A stretch of DNA of 6,705 nt from Thermoleophilaceae bacterium (GCA_013811765.1 JACCUO010000075.1:1-6705); one strand, 5' to 3'. Positions 1 through 6,559 are shown, numbered from the stretch's first letter. Program-made: numbers and translations. Notes: generated from the letters alone by a model not told the origin.

Positions 1-473
<473 letters not shown>

Positions 474-479
474 GTCTAT

Positions 480-486
480 CCTCCTC
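480..486 (-). promoter_or_regulatory. Strong Shine-Dalgarno site of clpX
   Basis: On the minus strand the bases read GAGGAGG, followed by six bases (ATAGAC) and the clpX ATG. This is a near-perfect match to the 16S anti-SD. It is the only strong SD in the window, which suggests clpX is translated independently rather than only by coupling to clpP. Confidence 0.85.
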
Positions 487-498
487 GTGGAGGGCCGC

Positions 499-526
499 GT
501 GATCGAAGCTAGTGCTTCGAGATCAC
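499..526 (-). repeat. Intercistronic stem-loop wrapping the clpP stop codon
   Basis: Read on the minus strand: GTGATC, a two-base bulge TC, GAAGC, a four-base loop ACTA, GCTTC, GATCAC. That is 11 base pairs with one small bulge, or alternatively a continuous 7-bp perfect stem TCGAAGC/GCTTCGA. The TAG stop of clpP lies in the loop and the base of the stem. The clpX SD follows about 13 bases after the stem. No T-tract follows, so a rho-independent terminator is unlikely. An RNA processing, stability or ribosome-spacing element between clpP and clpX is the better reading, but the role is inferred. Confidence 0.6.
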
Positions 527-1093
527 ACGGTCGATGAGGTGGGACTCCTTCGCCTCCTCGGCGCTCATGAAGTAGTCGCGCTCTGTGTCCTTGGCCACCT
601 TTTCGAGGTCCTGGCCGGTGTGCTTGGCGAGGATCTCGTCGAGCTTCTGGCGTACGTCGATGATCTCCTTCGCGTGGATCTCGATGTCCGTGGCCTGGCC
701 TTGGAAGCTGGATGAGACCTGGTGGATCAGGATCTTGGCATTGGGCAGCGCCATCCGCTTGCCGTCCGCGCCGCCGGAGAGCAGCAGCGCGCCCATCGAC
801 ATCGCGATACCGACGCAGATGGTCTGCACGTCGGGCTTGATGAACTGCATCGTGTCGTAGATCGCGAGTCCGGCGTAGACCGATCCGCCCGGCGAGTTGA
901 TGTAGATCGAAATGTCCTTGTCGGGATCCTCGGACTCCAGGTGAAGCAGCTGGGCCACGATCAGGTTGGCTATCTCATCGGTGACCGGCGTGCCGAGGAA
1001 CACGATGCGCTCGTTCAGCAGACGGGAGTAGATGTCGAACGCCCGCTCTCCACGGGAGGTTTGCTCGACGACCATCGGGACCAGTGGGCTCAT
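509..1093 (-). CDS. clpP: ClpP, ATP-dependent Clp protease proteolytic subunit
   Basis: Serine peptidase of family S14; the cytoplasmic tetradecameric chamber that degrades proteins delivered by ClpX or ClpC. At 194 aa it has normal family length. The catalytic triad is visible: S99 in GIAMSMGA, H124 in ILIHQ and D173 in TERDYFM. The NSPGGSV motif (66-72) forms the oxyanion region. The first ATG is preferred because the N-terminus ([12 protein letters not shown]) aligns well with the axial-loop N-terminus of Bacillus ClpP; starting at M7 would remove it. The SD is weak (GAGAG five to six bases upstream). The substitution of Met at residue 98 (GIAMSMG for the common G-x-AASMG) is next to the nucleophile but does not remove it. 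It lies second in the operon, 126 bp after tig and 35 bp before clpX. No second clpP is present here. Confidence 0.98.
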   Translation of the reverse strand: MSPLVPMVVEQTSRGERAFDIYSRLLNERIVFLGTPVTDEIANLIVAQLLHLESEDPDKDISIYINSPGGSVYAGLAIYDTMQFIKPDVQTICVGIAMSMGALLLSGGADGKRMALPNAKILIHQVSSSFQGQATDIEIHAKEIIDVRQKLDEILAKHTGQDLEKVAKDTERDYFMSAEEAKESHLIDRVISKH

Positions 1094-1165
1094 TGCTCTC
1101 GATCTGTTTCGCTTACTCGGACCGATTCCTTCCGGGTCATGCGTCCGGACGGCCGGCGTGGGCGG

Positions 1166-1171
1166 AGTCTA
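1166..1171 (-). promoter_or_regulatory. Candidate -10 hexamer (TAGACT) for an internal clpP promoter
   Basis: The 126-bp tig-clpP gap (1094-1219) is long for a simple operon junction and could hold a clpP promoter. The only TANNNT match I see well placed in it reads TAGACT on the minus strand, which would give a leader of about 65 nt. No convincing -35 hexamer lies 16-18 bases upstream (the bases there are G/C-rich), so this is a weak call. A GCGAAA half-element lies closer to clpP (around 1107-1112), but I see no full ClgR-type palindrome. Confidence 0.25.
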
Positions 1172-1183
1172 GCAACGGGCTTG

Positions 1184-1208
1184 GGGCGTCCCCGGAGGGT
1201 TCACGCCC
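1184..1208 (-). repeat. Inverted repeat just downstream of tig
   Basis: Arms GGGCGT (1184-1189 on the plus strand) and ACGCCC (1203-1208) form a 6-bp stem with a 13-nt loop that can itself pair CCC with GGG. It begins 12 bases after the tig stop. No T-run follows in the direction of transcription, so it could at most be a partial or rho-type stop, or an mRNA 3'-end stabiliser between tig and clpP. In such GC-rich DNA a chance origin is quite possible. Confidence 0.25.
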
Positions 1209-1219
1209 ACGCTGACCAC

Positions 1220-2629
1220 TCAGTCCGAGCCGGGAGTCCACAGCTCCTTGGACGCCTCCGGCTTCTCCTTCTCCGGGGTCCACAGCTCCTCCCGCGCCTT
1301 CGCCTGCTCGACCGGGATCGCCTTCGCATTCCTCACGATGAGGTCCACTGCCTTGCGCATCGCGATGTCCTCGCGTAACGGCCCGTCCGTGCCGGCATCC
1401 CTTGCCTTCTTCAGCGATCTGCGCAGGGCCTTCTCGCTCGCTTCGGGCGTGTTCGGCTGGGCCGAGGCTTCGCGGAGAGCGTCGAGCATCTCTTCATCGG
1501 AGACCTCGATCCCCTCCGCCTCGATCACCGCGCTGAGGGCGCTCTCGCGGCGCAGTGCCCGCTCGGCGTCGGGCTCGGATTCCTTAACCAGGTCCTCCTC
1601 GGTCGTGTCCGTGACCTTGAGGTAGGTGGCCGGGTCGAGGCCCTGGCCCTTGAGCCGGCGGGCGGTGAGCTGCCACATCTCGTGGGCTTTCTCGTGGACC
1701 AGCTCGCGTGGAATTTCGATGGAGGCTTCTGCGGCCACGGCGTCGACGGCTGCCTCACGGAAGTCCTGCTCGATCTGCTCGCACTGGGCCTCTCGCAGGC
1801 GTAGCTCGATCTCGGCCCGGAGCTCCTTCAGAGAGTCGAACCCGCCGGCCTCGATCGCCAGGTCGTCGTCGAGCTCGGGCAGGCGCTTCTCCTTGACCTC
1901 CTTGACCGACACCGCGAACACGGCGTCCTGGCCGGCGAGCTCCTTCGACGGGTAGTCCTCCGGGAAGGCGGCCTTGACCTCCCGCTCGTCCCCCGCCCGC
2001 GCGCCGGCAAGGCCCTCGTCGAACCCCGGGATGAGCTGTCCCGACCCGAGCTCGTAGGGAAAGCCGCGCGCCTCGCCACCGTGAAAGGGCTCACCGTCGA
2101 TCGAGCCGTCAAAGTCGATAACGACGAAGGCGCCGATTGAGGCTTCGCGGTCCACGGTCTCGAGCGAGGCGAGCGACTCACGCAAACGATCGAGCTCGGC
2201 CTGAATCTCCTCCTCCGCGACCACGGCCTCCCGCCGGCTCGCCTCAACGCCCTTGTACTCGCCGAGCACCGCTCCGGGGCGTACCCCAACTTCGAAGCTG
2301 AACGCGAGCGAGGCGCCCTTCTCGGGCATGTCCGCGAGCTCGACCTTCGGGGTGCCCACGGTGGCGATCCCCGCGCCCTGCACTGCCTCGTCGTACCACG
2401 AGGGCATCCCCCTGCGCACGGCCTCCTCGAGCACCGCCCCCCTGCCCACCTGCTGAACCACGACCTGGGAGGGGATCTTGCCCTGGCGAAAACCGGGTAC
2501 CTTCATCTCGCGGCCGATCTCGCCGGCGGCGCCCACGAGCTCACGCTCCAGAGCAGCCGCGGGGACCTCCACCTCTACGCGCACGCGCGAGCCGCCGAGC
2601 TCCTTCGTGGTGGTGGTGACGCCGTGCAT
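1220..2629 (-). CDS. tig: Trigger factor, ribosome-associated chaperone and peptidyl-prolyl isomerase
   Basis: 469 aa from the ATG at 2629; typical length. It binds at the ribosomal exit tunnel and shields nascent chains. The domains in order are: ribosome-binding N domain (1-115) with the docking signature GFRQGKIP at 46-53; FKBP-type PPIase domain (about 165-245, including YELGSGQLIPGFDEGLAG, 192-209); and the helical SurA-like C domain (about 250-440). The frame stays open another 90 codons upstream, but that translation is Arg/Pro-rich and runs into rnd, so it is rejected; MHGVTTTTKELGGSRVRVEVEV is a normal family N-terminus. No SD is evident before this ATG. The tail is unusual: ELWTP occurs at 448-452 and again at 462-466, ending three residues before the stop. 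It heads the tig-clpP-clpX operon, so chaperone and protease are probably coexpressed. Confidence 0.96.
   Translation of the reverse strand: MHGVTTTTKELGGSRVRVEVEVPAAALERELVGAAGEIGREMKVPGFRQGKIPSQVVVQQVGRGAVLEEAVRRGMPSWYDEAVQGAGIATVGTPKVELADMPEKGASLAFSFEVGVRPGAVLGEYKGVEASRREAVVAEEEIQAELDRLRESLASLETVDREASIGAFVVIDFDGSIDGEPFHGGEARGFPYELGSGQLIPGFDEGLAGARAGDEREVKAAFPEDYPSKELAGQDAVFAVSVKEVKEKRLPELDDDLAIEAGGFDSLKELRAEIELRLREAQCEQIEQDFREAAVDAVAAEASIEIPRELVHEKAHEMWQLTARRLKGQGLDPATYLKVTDTTEEDLVKESEPDAERALRRESALSAVIEAEGIEVSDEEMLDALREASAQPNTPEASEKALRRSLKKARDAGTDGPLREDIAMRKAVDLIVRNAKAIPVEQAKAREELWTPEKEKPEASKELWTPGSD
1236..1290 (-). repeat. Duplicated 13-bp segment encoding the ELWTP motifs in the trigger factor tail
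   Basis: GTCCACAGCTCCT (plus strand) occurs at 1236-1248 and identically at 1278-1290, 42 bp apart and therefore in frame (14 codons). On the coding strand each copy gives E-L-W-T-P. Exact nucleotide identity as well as protein identity suggests a recent short duplication, or selection for the peptide with limited codon choice (W has one codon). Confidence 0.7.
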
Positions 2630-2811
2630 CAGAAGCGCCGGACGATAGCGTGACGGCCCATGCGCGCCCCCTCCCCCCCGCTCCGTCGCGGGCCCTGTGA
2701 GCGCCTTACGGCCTCGGTGTGGACGGGGCCTCTCGGACACCTGTGGAGCGTGGTGGTGGACCTGCTTCTCTTCGGGCTCGGCCTGCTCCGCGCACGAGGG
2801 CGAAGGCGCGC
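2630..2811. promoter_or_regulatory. Divergent tig/rnd intergenic region with a weak tig -10 candidate
   Basis: This 182-bp spacer must carry the start signals for both divergent genes. For tig, the minus strand has TATCGT (2642-2647), a TANNNT-type -10 ending 12 bases before the ATG, which would give a leader of only 5-6 nt and would fit the missing SD. No recognisable -35 precedes it. For rnd I see no convincing promoter hexamers on the plus strand, only the SD. The region also has a run of seven C (2673-2679). I see no operator palindrome, small gene or RNA gene in it. Confidence 0.3.
2796..2806 (+). promoter_or_regulatory. Shine-Dalgarno region that decides the GTG start of rnd
   Basis: The bases GAGGGCGAAGG end five bases before GTG at 2812. 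This purine-rich stretch is the only SD-like site near the beginning of the RNase D homology, and it supports the GTG start over in-frame GTG codons further upstream, such as the one at 2719. Confidence 0.6.
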
Positions 2812-3981
2812 GTGACAACGGATCTCGCCGACCGCGCCGCCGAGCACCGGCGGCTGGCCATCGACACGGAGTTCGTCTCCGAGCGCCACTATCAGGCACA
2901 GCTGTGCCTGGTTCAGGTGGCAGTTCCAGACCCGGAAGAGCCCGACGGGGTGCGCACCGACGTGCTCGACCCGCTGGACGAGAAGACGGAGCTCGACCCG
3001 GGACCCCTCTCGGGCGTGCTCGCCGATCCTGCGGTGGAGGTCATCGTGCACGCGGGACGCCAGGACGTCGCGATCCTGCGCCGCACCTGGGGAACCGAGG
3101 TCACGCGGGTGTTCGACACCCAGGTGGCCGCCGGCTTCCTCGGCTTTGGAAATCAAGAGGGCTACGAGTCTCTGGTCCGCAAGGTGCTGGGCATCGCGCT
3201 GAAGGGCGGCGAGGGCTTCACCCGGTGGGACAAGCGTCCGCTCACCGAGAAGCAGCTCGGCTACGCCGCCGACGATGCGCGCTCCCTGCTGGCGCTCGGC
3301 GCGGAGCTCGAGCGCCGGCTCACAGAGCGCGGGCGGCTCGGCTGGGCGCGCGAGGAGTGCATGGCCGTCGAGGAGTCCCGCGACGAGCGAAGCGCCGAGC
3401 GCTCCTACGAGCGCCTTCCGAAGCTCGGCCGCCTGGACGGCCGTGGTCGCGCGGTCGCCCGCCGCCTATGCGCCTGGCGAGATCGAGTGGCTCGGGAGAT
3501 GGACCGCCCGCCGCCGTCCGTGCTGGGAGACCAGGTGCTGGTCGAGCTCGCGCGGCGCACTCCGAAGGATCGTGCCGGCCTCGAGAGCATCCGCGGGCTG
3601 CCCCAGCAAGCCCTACACCGCCGCGGGGCCGAGCTGGTCGCCGAGGTCGCCGCCGGCCTGTCCGAGGAGCCGCCACCACCCCCGCCCCAGCCGCCCAAGC
3701 GGGACTCCCGCGAGGCCCCGCTGATCTCGCTTGCCCAGGCGCTGGTGCGACAGCGCTCGATCGACAGCGGGGTGGCCACCGAGCTGATCGCCACCCAGTC
3801 AGAGCTTGCGGCACTGGTGGCCACCGTGCGCCACGGCGCCGAGGGCAGCGGCGTGCGTGCGCTGAGGGGCTGGCGCCGCGAGCTGGTGGGCGACGAGCTC
3901 CGCGACCTGATCGAAGGCAGGCGCGCCATCTCGGTGGAGCCCGGCGGCGGGCTGAGCGTAGTAGCGCGCACCCCTGACTAA
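2812..3981 (+). CDS. rnd: RNase D-type 3'-5' exoribonuclease with HRDC domain
   Basis: 389 aa from the GTG start. DEDDy exonuclease that trims tRNA and other stable RNA 3' ends in the cytoplasm. The catalytic residues are all visible: D18 and E20 in the Exo I motif DTEFV, D85 in HAGRQD (Exo II), and Y151 with D155 in YAADD (Exo III), binding two metal ions. An HRDC nucleic-acid-binding domain follows (about 205-283, with LCAWRDRVAREMDRP). Next come six consecutive prolines (287-292) and a C-terminal helical region (about 298-389, SLAQALVRQR...LRGWRRELVGDELRDL) that looks like the second C-terminal domain of RNase D proteins. Only 17 residues precede D18, about ten fewer than in E. coli RNase D (D28). 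Extending upstream adds only Arg/Pro-rich sequence, so GTG plus its SD is preferred. It is alone on its strand, divergent from tig and convergent with the ABC-F gene. A related family member of other specificity is possible, but an exonuclease is nearly certain. Confidence 0.92.
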   Translation: MTTDLADRAAEHRRLAIDTEFVSERHYQAQLCLVQVAVPDPEEPDGVRTDVLDPLDEKTELDPGPLSGVLADPAVEVIVHAGRQDVAILRRTWGTEVTRVFDTQVAAGFLGFGNQEGYESLVRKVLGIALKGGEGFTRWDKRPLTEKQLGYAADDARSLLALGAELERRLTERGRLGWAREECMAVEESRDERSAERSYERLPKLGRLDGRGRAVARRLCAWRDRVAREMDRPPPSVLGDQVLVELARRTPKDRAGLESIRGLPQQALHRRGAELVAEVAAGLSEEPPPPPPQPPKRDSREAPLISLAQALVRQRSIDSGVATELIATQSELAALVATVRHGAEGSGVRALRGWRRELVGDELRDLIEGRRAISVEPGGGLSVVARTPD

Positions 3982-3998
3982 GGGTCCGCGTGGGCCCT
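3981..3998 (+). terminator. Candidate shared hairpin between convergent rnd and ABC-F gene
   Basis: AGGGTCC (3981-3987), loop GCGT, GGGCCCT (3992-3998): seven pairs on the plus-strand RNA including one G-U. On the minus-strand RNA the G-U becomes an A-C mismatch, leaving a weaker stem. The hairpin contains the last base of the rnd TAA and two bases of the ABC-F TAG. There is no T-tract on either side, so intrinsic termination is unproven. Confidence 0.35.
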
Positions 3999-5940
3999 AA
4001 CCCGCAACCGCCTCCCAGCGTGCGTAAAGCTCCTCGACCGTGCGCTTGGCCTCCGCGTGGCGCTCGGTCGAGCTGGCCGAGCGCGCCGGACCCGCCCACG
4101 CAGCCGGGTCGGCGAGCTCGTCCTCGAGGGCACGCAGGGACTTCTCGGCCTCCTCGAGCTCCCGCTCGAGCTTCCGCTGGGCGCGCTGGGCGTTCTTGGA
4201 GGGCGCTGGCCGGCCGTTGGGCTCGGGCTTCCGCGCGGGCTTCGTGATGGTCGTCTTCGTCTTCGTCGCCTTTGTCTTTGTCGCCTTTGCCTTTTGCGTG
4301 CCGGGCTCCGGGGCTCCCGCGGCCGTGCCGACCTCGGCCCTCCTACGTGCCTCGCGCGCCTGCACGTACTCGGCCCAGCCCCCGTCGTAGCTGCGCAGTT
4401 GCCCGTCCTCGAGGGCGAGCGTTCTGGTGCCCACGGCGTCGAGCAGCGCTCGGTCGTGGGAGACCAGCAGGAGCGAGCCCGGAAAGCCCCGGAGCGCGTC
4501 CTCGAGTGCCTCGCGGCTCTCCACGTCGAGATGGTTGGTGGGCTCGTCGAGCACGAGCATGTTCGCGCCCGAGTTCACCAGCACCGCAAGCGAGAGTCGG
4601 CGCAGCTCACCCCCGGAGAGGCCGCCGACCGGCTTCTGCGCCTCCTCGCCGGAGAAAAGAAAGCGTCCCAGCAGGGCTCTCGTCTTGCCCGGCGTGAGGC
4701 CGGTGGCACGCTGCGCGGCCTCGAGCAGCGTGCCCTGCCCCGAGAGCTCCTCGGCGTGCTGGGACACGTACCCGACCGCCACGTTGTGGCCGGTGCGCAG
4801 CTTGCCGGCGGCGAGTGGCCGGCGTCCGGCCAGCGTCTCGATCAGGGTGGTCTTGCCCGTGCCGTTCGCGCCCACGAGGGTCACGTGCTCACCGCGCTCG
4901 AGCCACAACCCGGCGTTCTCGAGCAGAACCCGGCCGGGAACCTCGAGCCGGGCGCCCTCGAGCTCGAAGACCACCCGCCCGGATCGCTCGGGCTCCTTGA
5001 AGGTGAACGAGAGCAAGCGATCGTCCCTCGGATCGCGCTCTACCCGCTGCATCTTGTCGAGGCGCTTCACGCGGGACTGTGCCTGGCGGGCCTTCGTCGC
5101 CTTCGCCCGGAAGCGTTCGACGAACCGCTCCAGCCGCTCGATCTCCGCCTGCTGGCGCTCGATGGCGCGCCCTAGCGCCAGCTCTCGGGCAGCCTGCTCC
5201 TTGCGCCACGCGTGCCAGGGCCCCGAGAAGAAGCGCGCGCGCCCGGCCTCCAGCTCCAGTACGGAAGTGCCGACCGCCTCTAGAAACCAGCGGTCGTGCG
5301 CGACGAGGACGATCGCGGCGTCGAGGCCGGCCAGATGCTGCTCCAGCCACTCCAGGGAGGCGATGTCGAGGTGGTTGGTCGGCTCATCCAGCAGGATCAG
5401 GTCCGGCTCACCGGTGAGCACGCGGGCGAGCGAGCCGCGCGTGAGCTCGCCACCCGAGAAGGAAGACAAGGAGCGGTCGAGGTCCCCGTCCTGGAAGCCG
5501 AGGCCGTGCAGCGTGACCAGCGCACGATCACGCCAGCGGTAGCCCCCGTGACCCTCGAGGCGCCCCTGGGCCGCCGCGTAGGCCCCGAGCGTGGCCTCGT
5601 CGTGGGCTCCGTCGGCCATCGCCCCCTCCAGCCGAGCGAGCTCGTGCTCGATCGCCACGATCTGCTTCGCGCCGGAGAGCACGTAGTCGCGCAGCGTGAG
5701 GTCACGCTCACGGGGCGGGCGCTGGTCGTACAGGGCGACCTTCGCGCCCTTCTGGAGCCTCAGCTTCCCCCTGTCGATCGAGGCGCCTCCGGCCAGCATC
5801 CGGAGGAGCGTGGTCTTCCCTGATCCGTTGCGGCCCGACAGCGTCATGCGATCGCCCCGCTCGAGCTTGAAGGACACCCCACGCAGGAGCGGGCTACCCG
5901 CGATGTCCTTCCCCAGATCCGATGCGATGACGACGGCCAT
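3997..5940 (-). CDS. ABC-F family ATPase (Uup-like layout), probable ribosome-acting translation factor
   Basis: 647 aa, two ABC domains in one chain and no membrane segments, so not a transporter. Domain 1: Walker A GRNGSGKT (36-43), Q73, signature FSGGE (161-165), Walker B LILLDEPTNHLD (181-192), H-loop H215. Inter-domain linker about 240-310, charged and helical (ERFRAKATKARQAQSR), the segment that reaches the peptidyl-transferase centre in ABC-F proteins. Domain 2: Walker A GANGTGKT (357-364), Q394, signature LSGGE (441-445), Walker B MLVLDEPTNHLD (461-472), H495. All ATPase residues look intact. After a Lys/Ala/Thr-rich spacer (550-567) comes a C-terminal coiled-coil hairpin (about 582-646), as in Uup-type members, where it binds nucleic acid. 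The start is the first ATG before the usual N-terminal strand; no good SD is present (a GGAGG lies 17 bases away). It is 74 bp downstream of the NTF2-like gene on the same strand. Which subfamily (Uup, EttA, antibiotic resistance) cannot be decided by eye. Confidence 0.95.
   Translation of the reverse strand: MAVVIASDLGKDIAGSPLLRGVSFKLERGDRMTLSGRNGSGKTTLLRMLAGGASIDRGKLRLQKGAKVALYDQRPPRERDLTLRDYVLSGAKQIVAIEHELARLEGAMADGAHDEATLGAYAAAQGRLEGHGGYRWRDRALVTLHGLGFQDGDLDRSLSSFSGGELTRGSLARVLTGEPDLILLDEPTNHLDIASLEWLEQHLAGLDAAIVLVAHDRWFLEAVGTSVLELEAGRARFFSGPWHAWRKEQAARELALGRAIERQQAEIERLERFVERFRAKATKARQAQSRVKRLDKMQRVERDPRDDRLLSFTFKEPERSGRVVFELEGARLEVPGRVLLENAGLWLERGEHVTLVGANGTGKTTLIETLAGRRPLAAGKLRTGHNVAVGYVSQHAEELSGQGTLLEAAQRATGLTPGKTRALLGRFLFSGEEAQKPVGGLSGGELRRLSLAVLVNSGANMLVLDEPTNHLDVESREALEDALRGFPGSLLLVSHDRALLDAVGTRTLALEDGQLRSYDGGWAEYVQAREARRRAEVGTAAGAPEPGTQKAKATKTKATKTKTTITKPARKPEPNGRPAPSKNAQRAQRKLERELEEAEKSLRALEDELADPAAWAGPARSASSTERHAEAKRTVEELYARWEAVAG
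4258..4287 (-). repeat. Tandem 15-bp repeat encoding KATKT-KATKT in the ABC-F protein
   Basis: Two adjacent 15-bp units (4273-4287 and 4258-4272) differ at two third-position bases and encode residues 552-561. Further K-T/T-K codons flank them (550-567), making an 18-residue basic low-complexity spacer between ATPase domain 2 and the coiled coil. The stretch is clearly less GC-rich than its surroundings because of the repeated AAG and ACA codons. Confidence 0.75.
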
Positions 5941-6006
5941 GACTGCAGGATGCCAGGCCTCCAGAGAGGGCAGTGTCTACTCGCTTTGGGTGCTGGTCCT
6001 GCCGGG

Positions 6007-6021
6007 GGGCTGCGTTAGCCC
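6007..6021 (-). repeat. Small stem-loop at the stop codon of the NTF2-like gene
   Basis: On the minus strand GGGCT, loop AACGC, AGCCC: five pairs with the TAA stop split between stem and loop. No T-run follows. It lies in front of the 74-bp spacer (5941-6014) to the ABC-F gene, in which I see no other clear signal. Short and possibly chance. Confidence 0.25.
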
Positions 6022-6497
6022 GTCTTCTGCTCGTCCGCCATGAACTGCTCGAGGCTCTCCCTCGCCTGACGCCTGACCTTGGCCTGCACGAGCGGTGTCC
6101 AGCCAAGTAGGAGACCGGCCGGCCCGAGCGCCTGGCGGGCCCACGCGTAGAAGGAGAAGTCGTCCCGATGCTCGGCGATCAGGCCGCCCGTGAAGCGGAA
6201 GGTGCCCCGCACGTCGTTGTGCACCTTGCGACCGGTCTGGGTGAAGGTGTAGTCGGCGAGCCAGTGCGCCGTCCCGGTCTCCTCGCCCGCGGAGCAGGCC
6301 ACGAGCCGGATCTCGAGGTCCTCGGCCCGAGCGGTGAGCATCTTCCACATCGCCGCGGGCTCCCCTCCGCTCAGACCGGTGAAGACGGGGTCCGAGAAAA
6401 GTGCTCCGGGCGCATAACAGGCCGCCATTTCGCTGCCGTCATGGCGCCCGAAGGCGGCGTAGAAACGGCTCAGCAGCTCTTCGTTCTCGTGGGCCAT
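6015..6497 (-). CDS. NTF2-like / SnoaL-like domain protein of unknown function
   Basis: 160 aa, soluble, no signal peptide or membrane helix. The sequence pattern fits the NTF2-like cone fold: N-terminal helices with ELLSRFYAAFGRHDGSEMAACYAPGA (opening helix plus the typical Y-A-P/D element), FSDPVFTGL (34-42), then beta strands with GTAHWLADYTFTQTGRKV (75-92) and GTFRFTGGLIAEHRDDFSF (98-116). A C-terminal extension (117-153, YAWARQALGPAGLLLGWTP then a basic helix KVRRQARESLEQFMA) goes beyond the minimal fold; I recall this extension from bacterial proteins annotated only as nuclear transport factor 2 family. No catalytic assignment is possible: such proteins include cyclases, isomerases and pure binding proteins. 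It starts at the first ATG, with no SD but a TAGCTT hexamer six bases upstream. It is 62 bp downstream of metK and 74 bp upstream of the ABC-F gene, all same strand, so possibly cotranscribed. Confidence 0.88.
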   Translation of the reverse strand: MAHENEELLSRFYAAFGRHDGSEMAACYAPGALFSDPVFTGLSGGEPAAMWKMLTARAEDLEIRLVACSAGEETGTAHWLADYTFTQTGRKVHNDVRGTFRFTGGLIAEHRDDFSFYAWARQALGPAGLLLGWTPLVQAKVRRQARESLEQFMADEQKTG

Positions 6498-6503
6498 CGG
6501 GGT

Positions 6504-6509
6504 AAGCTA
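6504..6509 (-). promoter_or_regulatory. Candidate -10 (TAGCTT) for a leaderless NTF2-like transcript
   Basis: The minus strand reads TAGCTT, then six bases, then the ATG. TANNNT followed by 6-7 bases is the expected spacing to +1, which would put the transcription start on the start codon. This agrees with the complete absence of an SD. The hexamer lies in a small palindrome GGGTA-AGC-TACCC (6500-6512), which could also be a repressor site. No clear -35 is visible. Confidence 0.4.
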
Positions 6510-6559
6510 CCCGTTGTGAGATGTGCTCTGCCTTTCCCCTGGATCCCGCGCGCCAAACG

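Noticed and set aside
474..508. Rho-independent terminator between clpP and clpX
   Set aside because: The stem-loop is strong but is followed by G/C-rich sequence and the clpX SD, with no T-tract, and clpX would be cut off from its operon.
1094..1130. ClgR operator upstream of clpP
   Set aside because: A GCGAAA half-element is present, but the matching opposite half and the required spacing are not.
2665..2685. Run of seven C in the tig/rnd spacer as a phase-variable tract
   Set aside because: It is short, interrupted by a T, lies outside both genes, and is unremarkable for the base composition.
2719..2811. Upstream extension of RNase D from a GTG at 2719
   Set aside because: It would add 31 residues rich in Arg, Pro and Gly without homology-like features, and no SD precedes it; the GTG at 2812 has an SD.
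2630..2899. Upstream extension of trigger factor by 90 codons
   Set aside because: The frame is open but the peptide is low-complexity and Arg-rich, covers the whole divergent spacer and the start of rnd, and has no counterpart in the family; the ATG at 2629 gives a normal N-terminus.
2697..3977. Long plus-strand open frame overlapping rnd in another frame (426 codons), and similar long antisense frames over the ABC-F gene (4057-5175, 4427-5542)
   Set aside because: The translations are Arg/Ala/Pro/Ser-rich with no motif, whereas the overlapping frames encode complete catalytic motifs of RNase D and ABC-F. Long spurious frames are expected in such GC-rich DNA.
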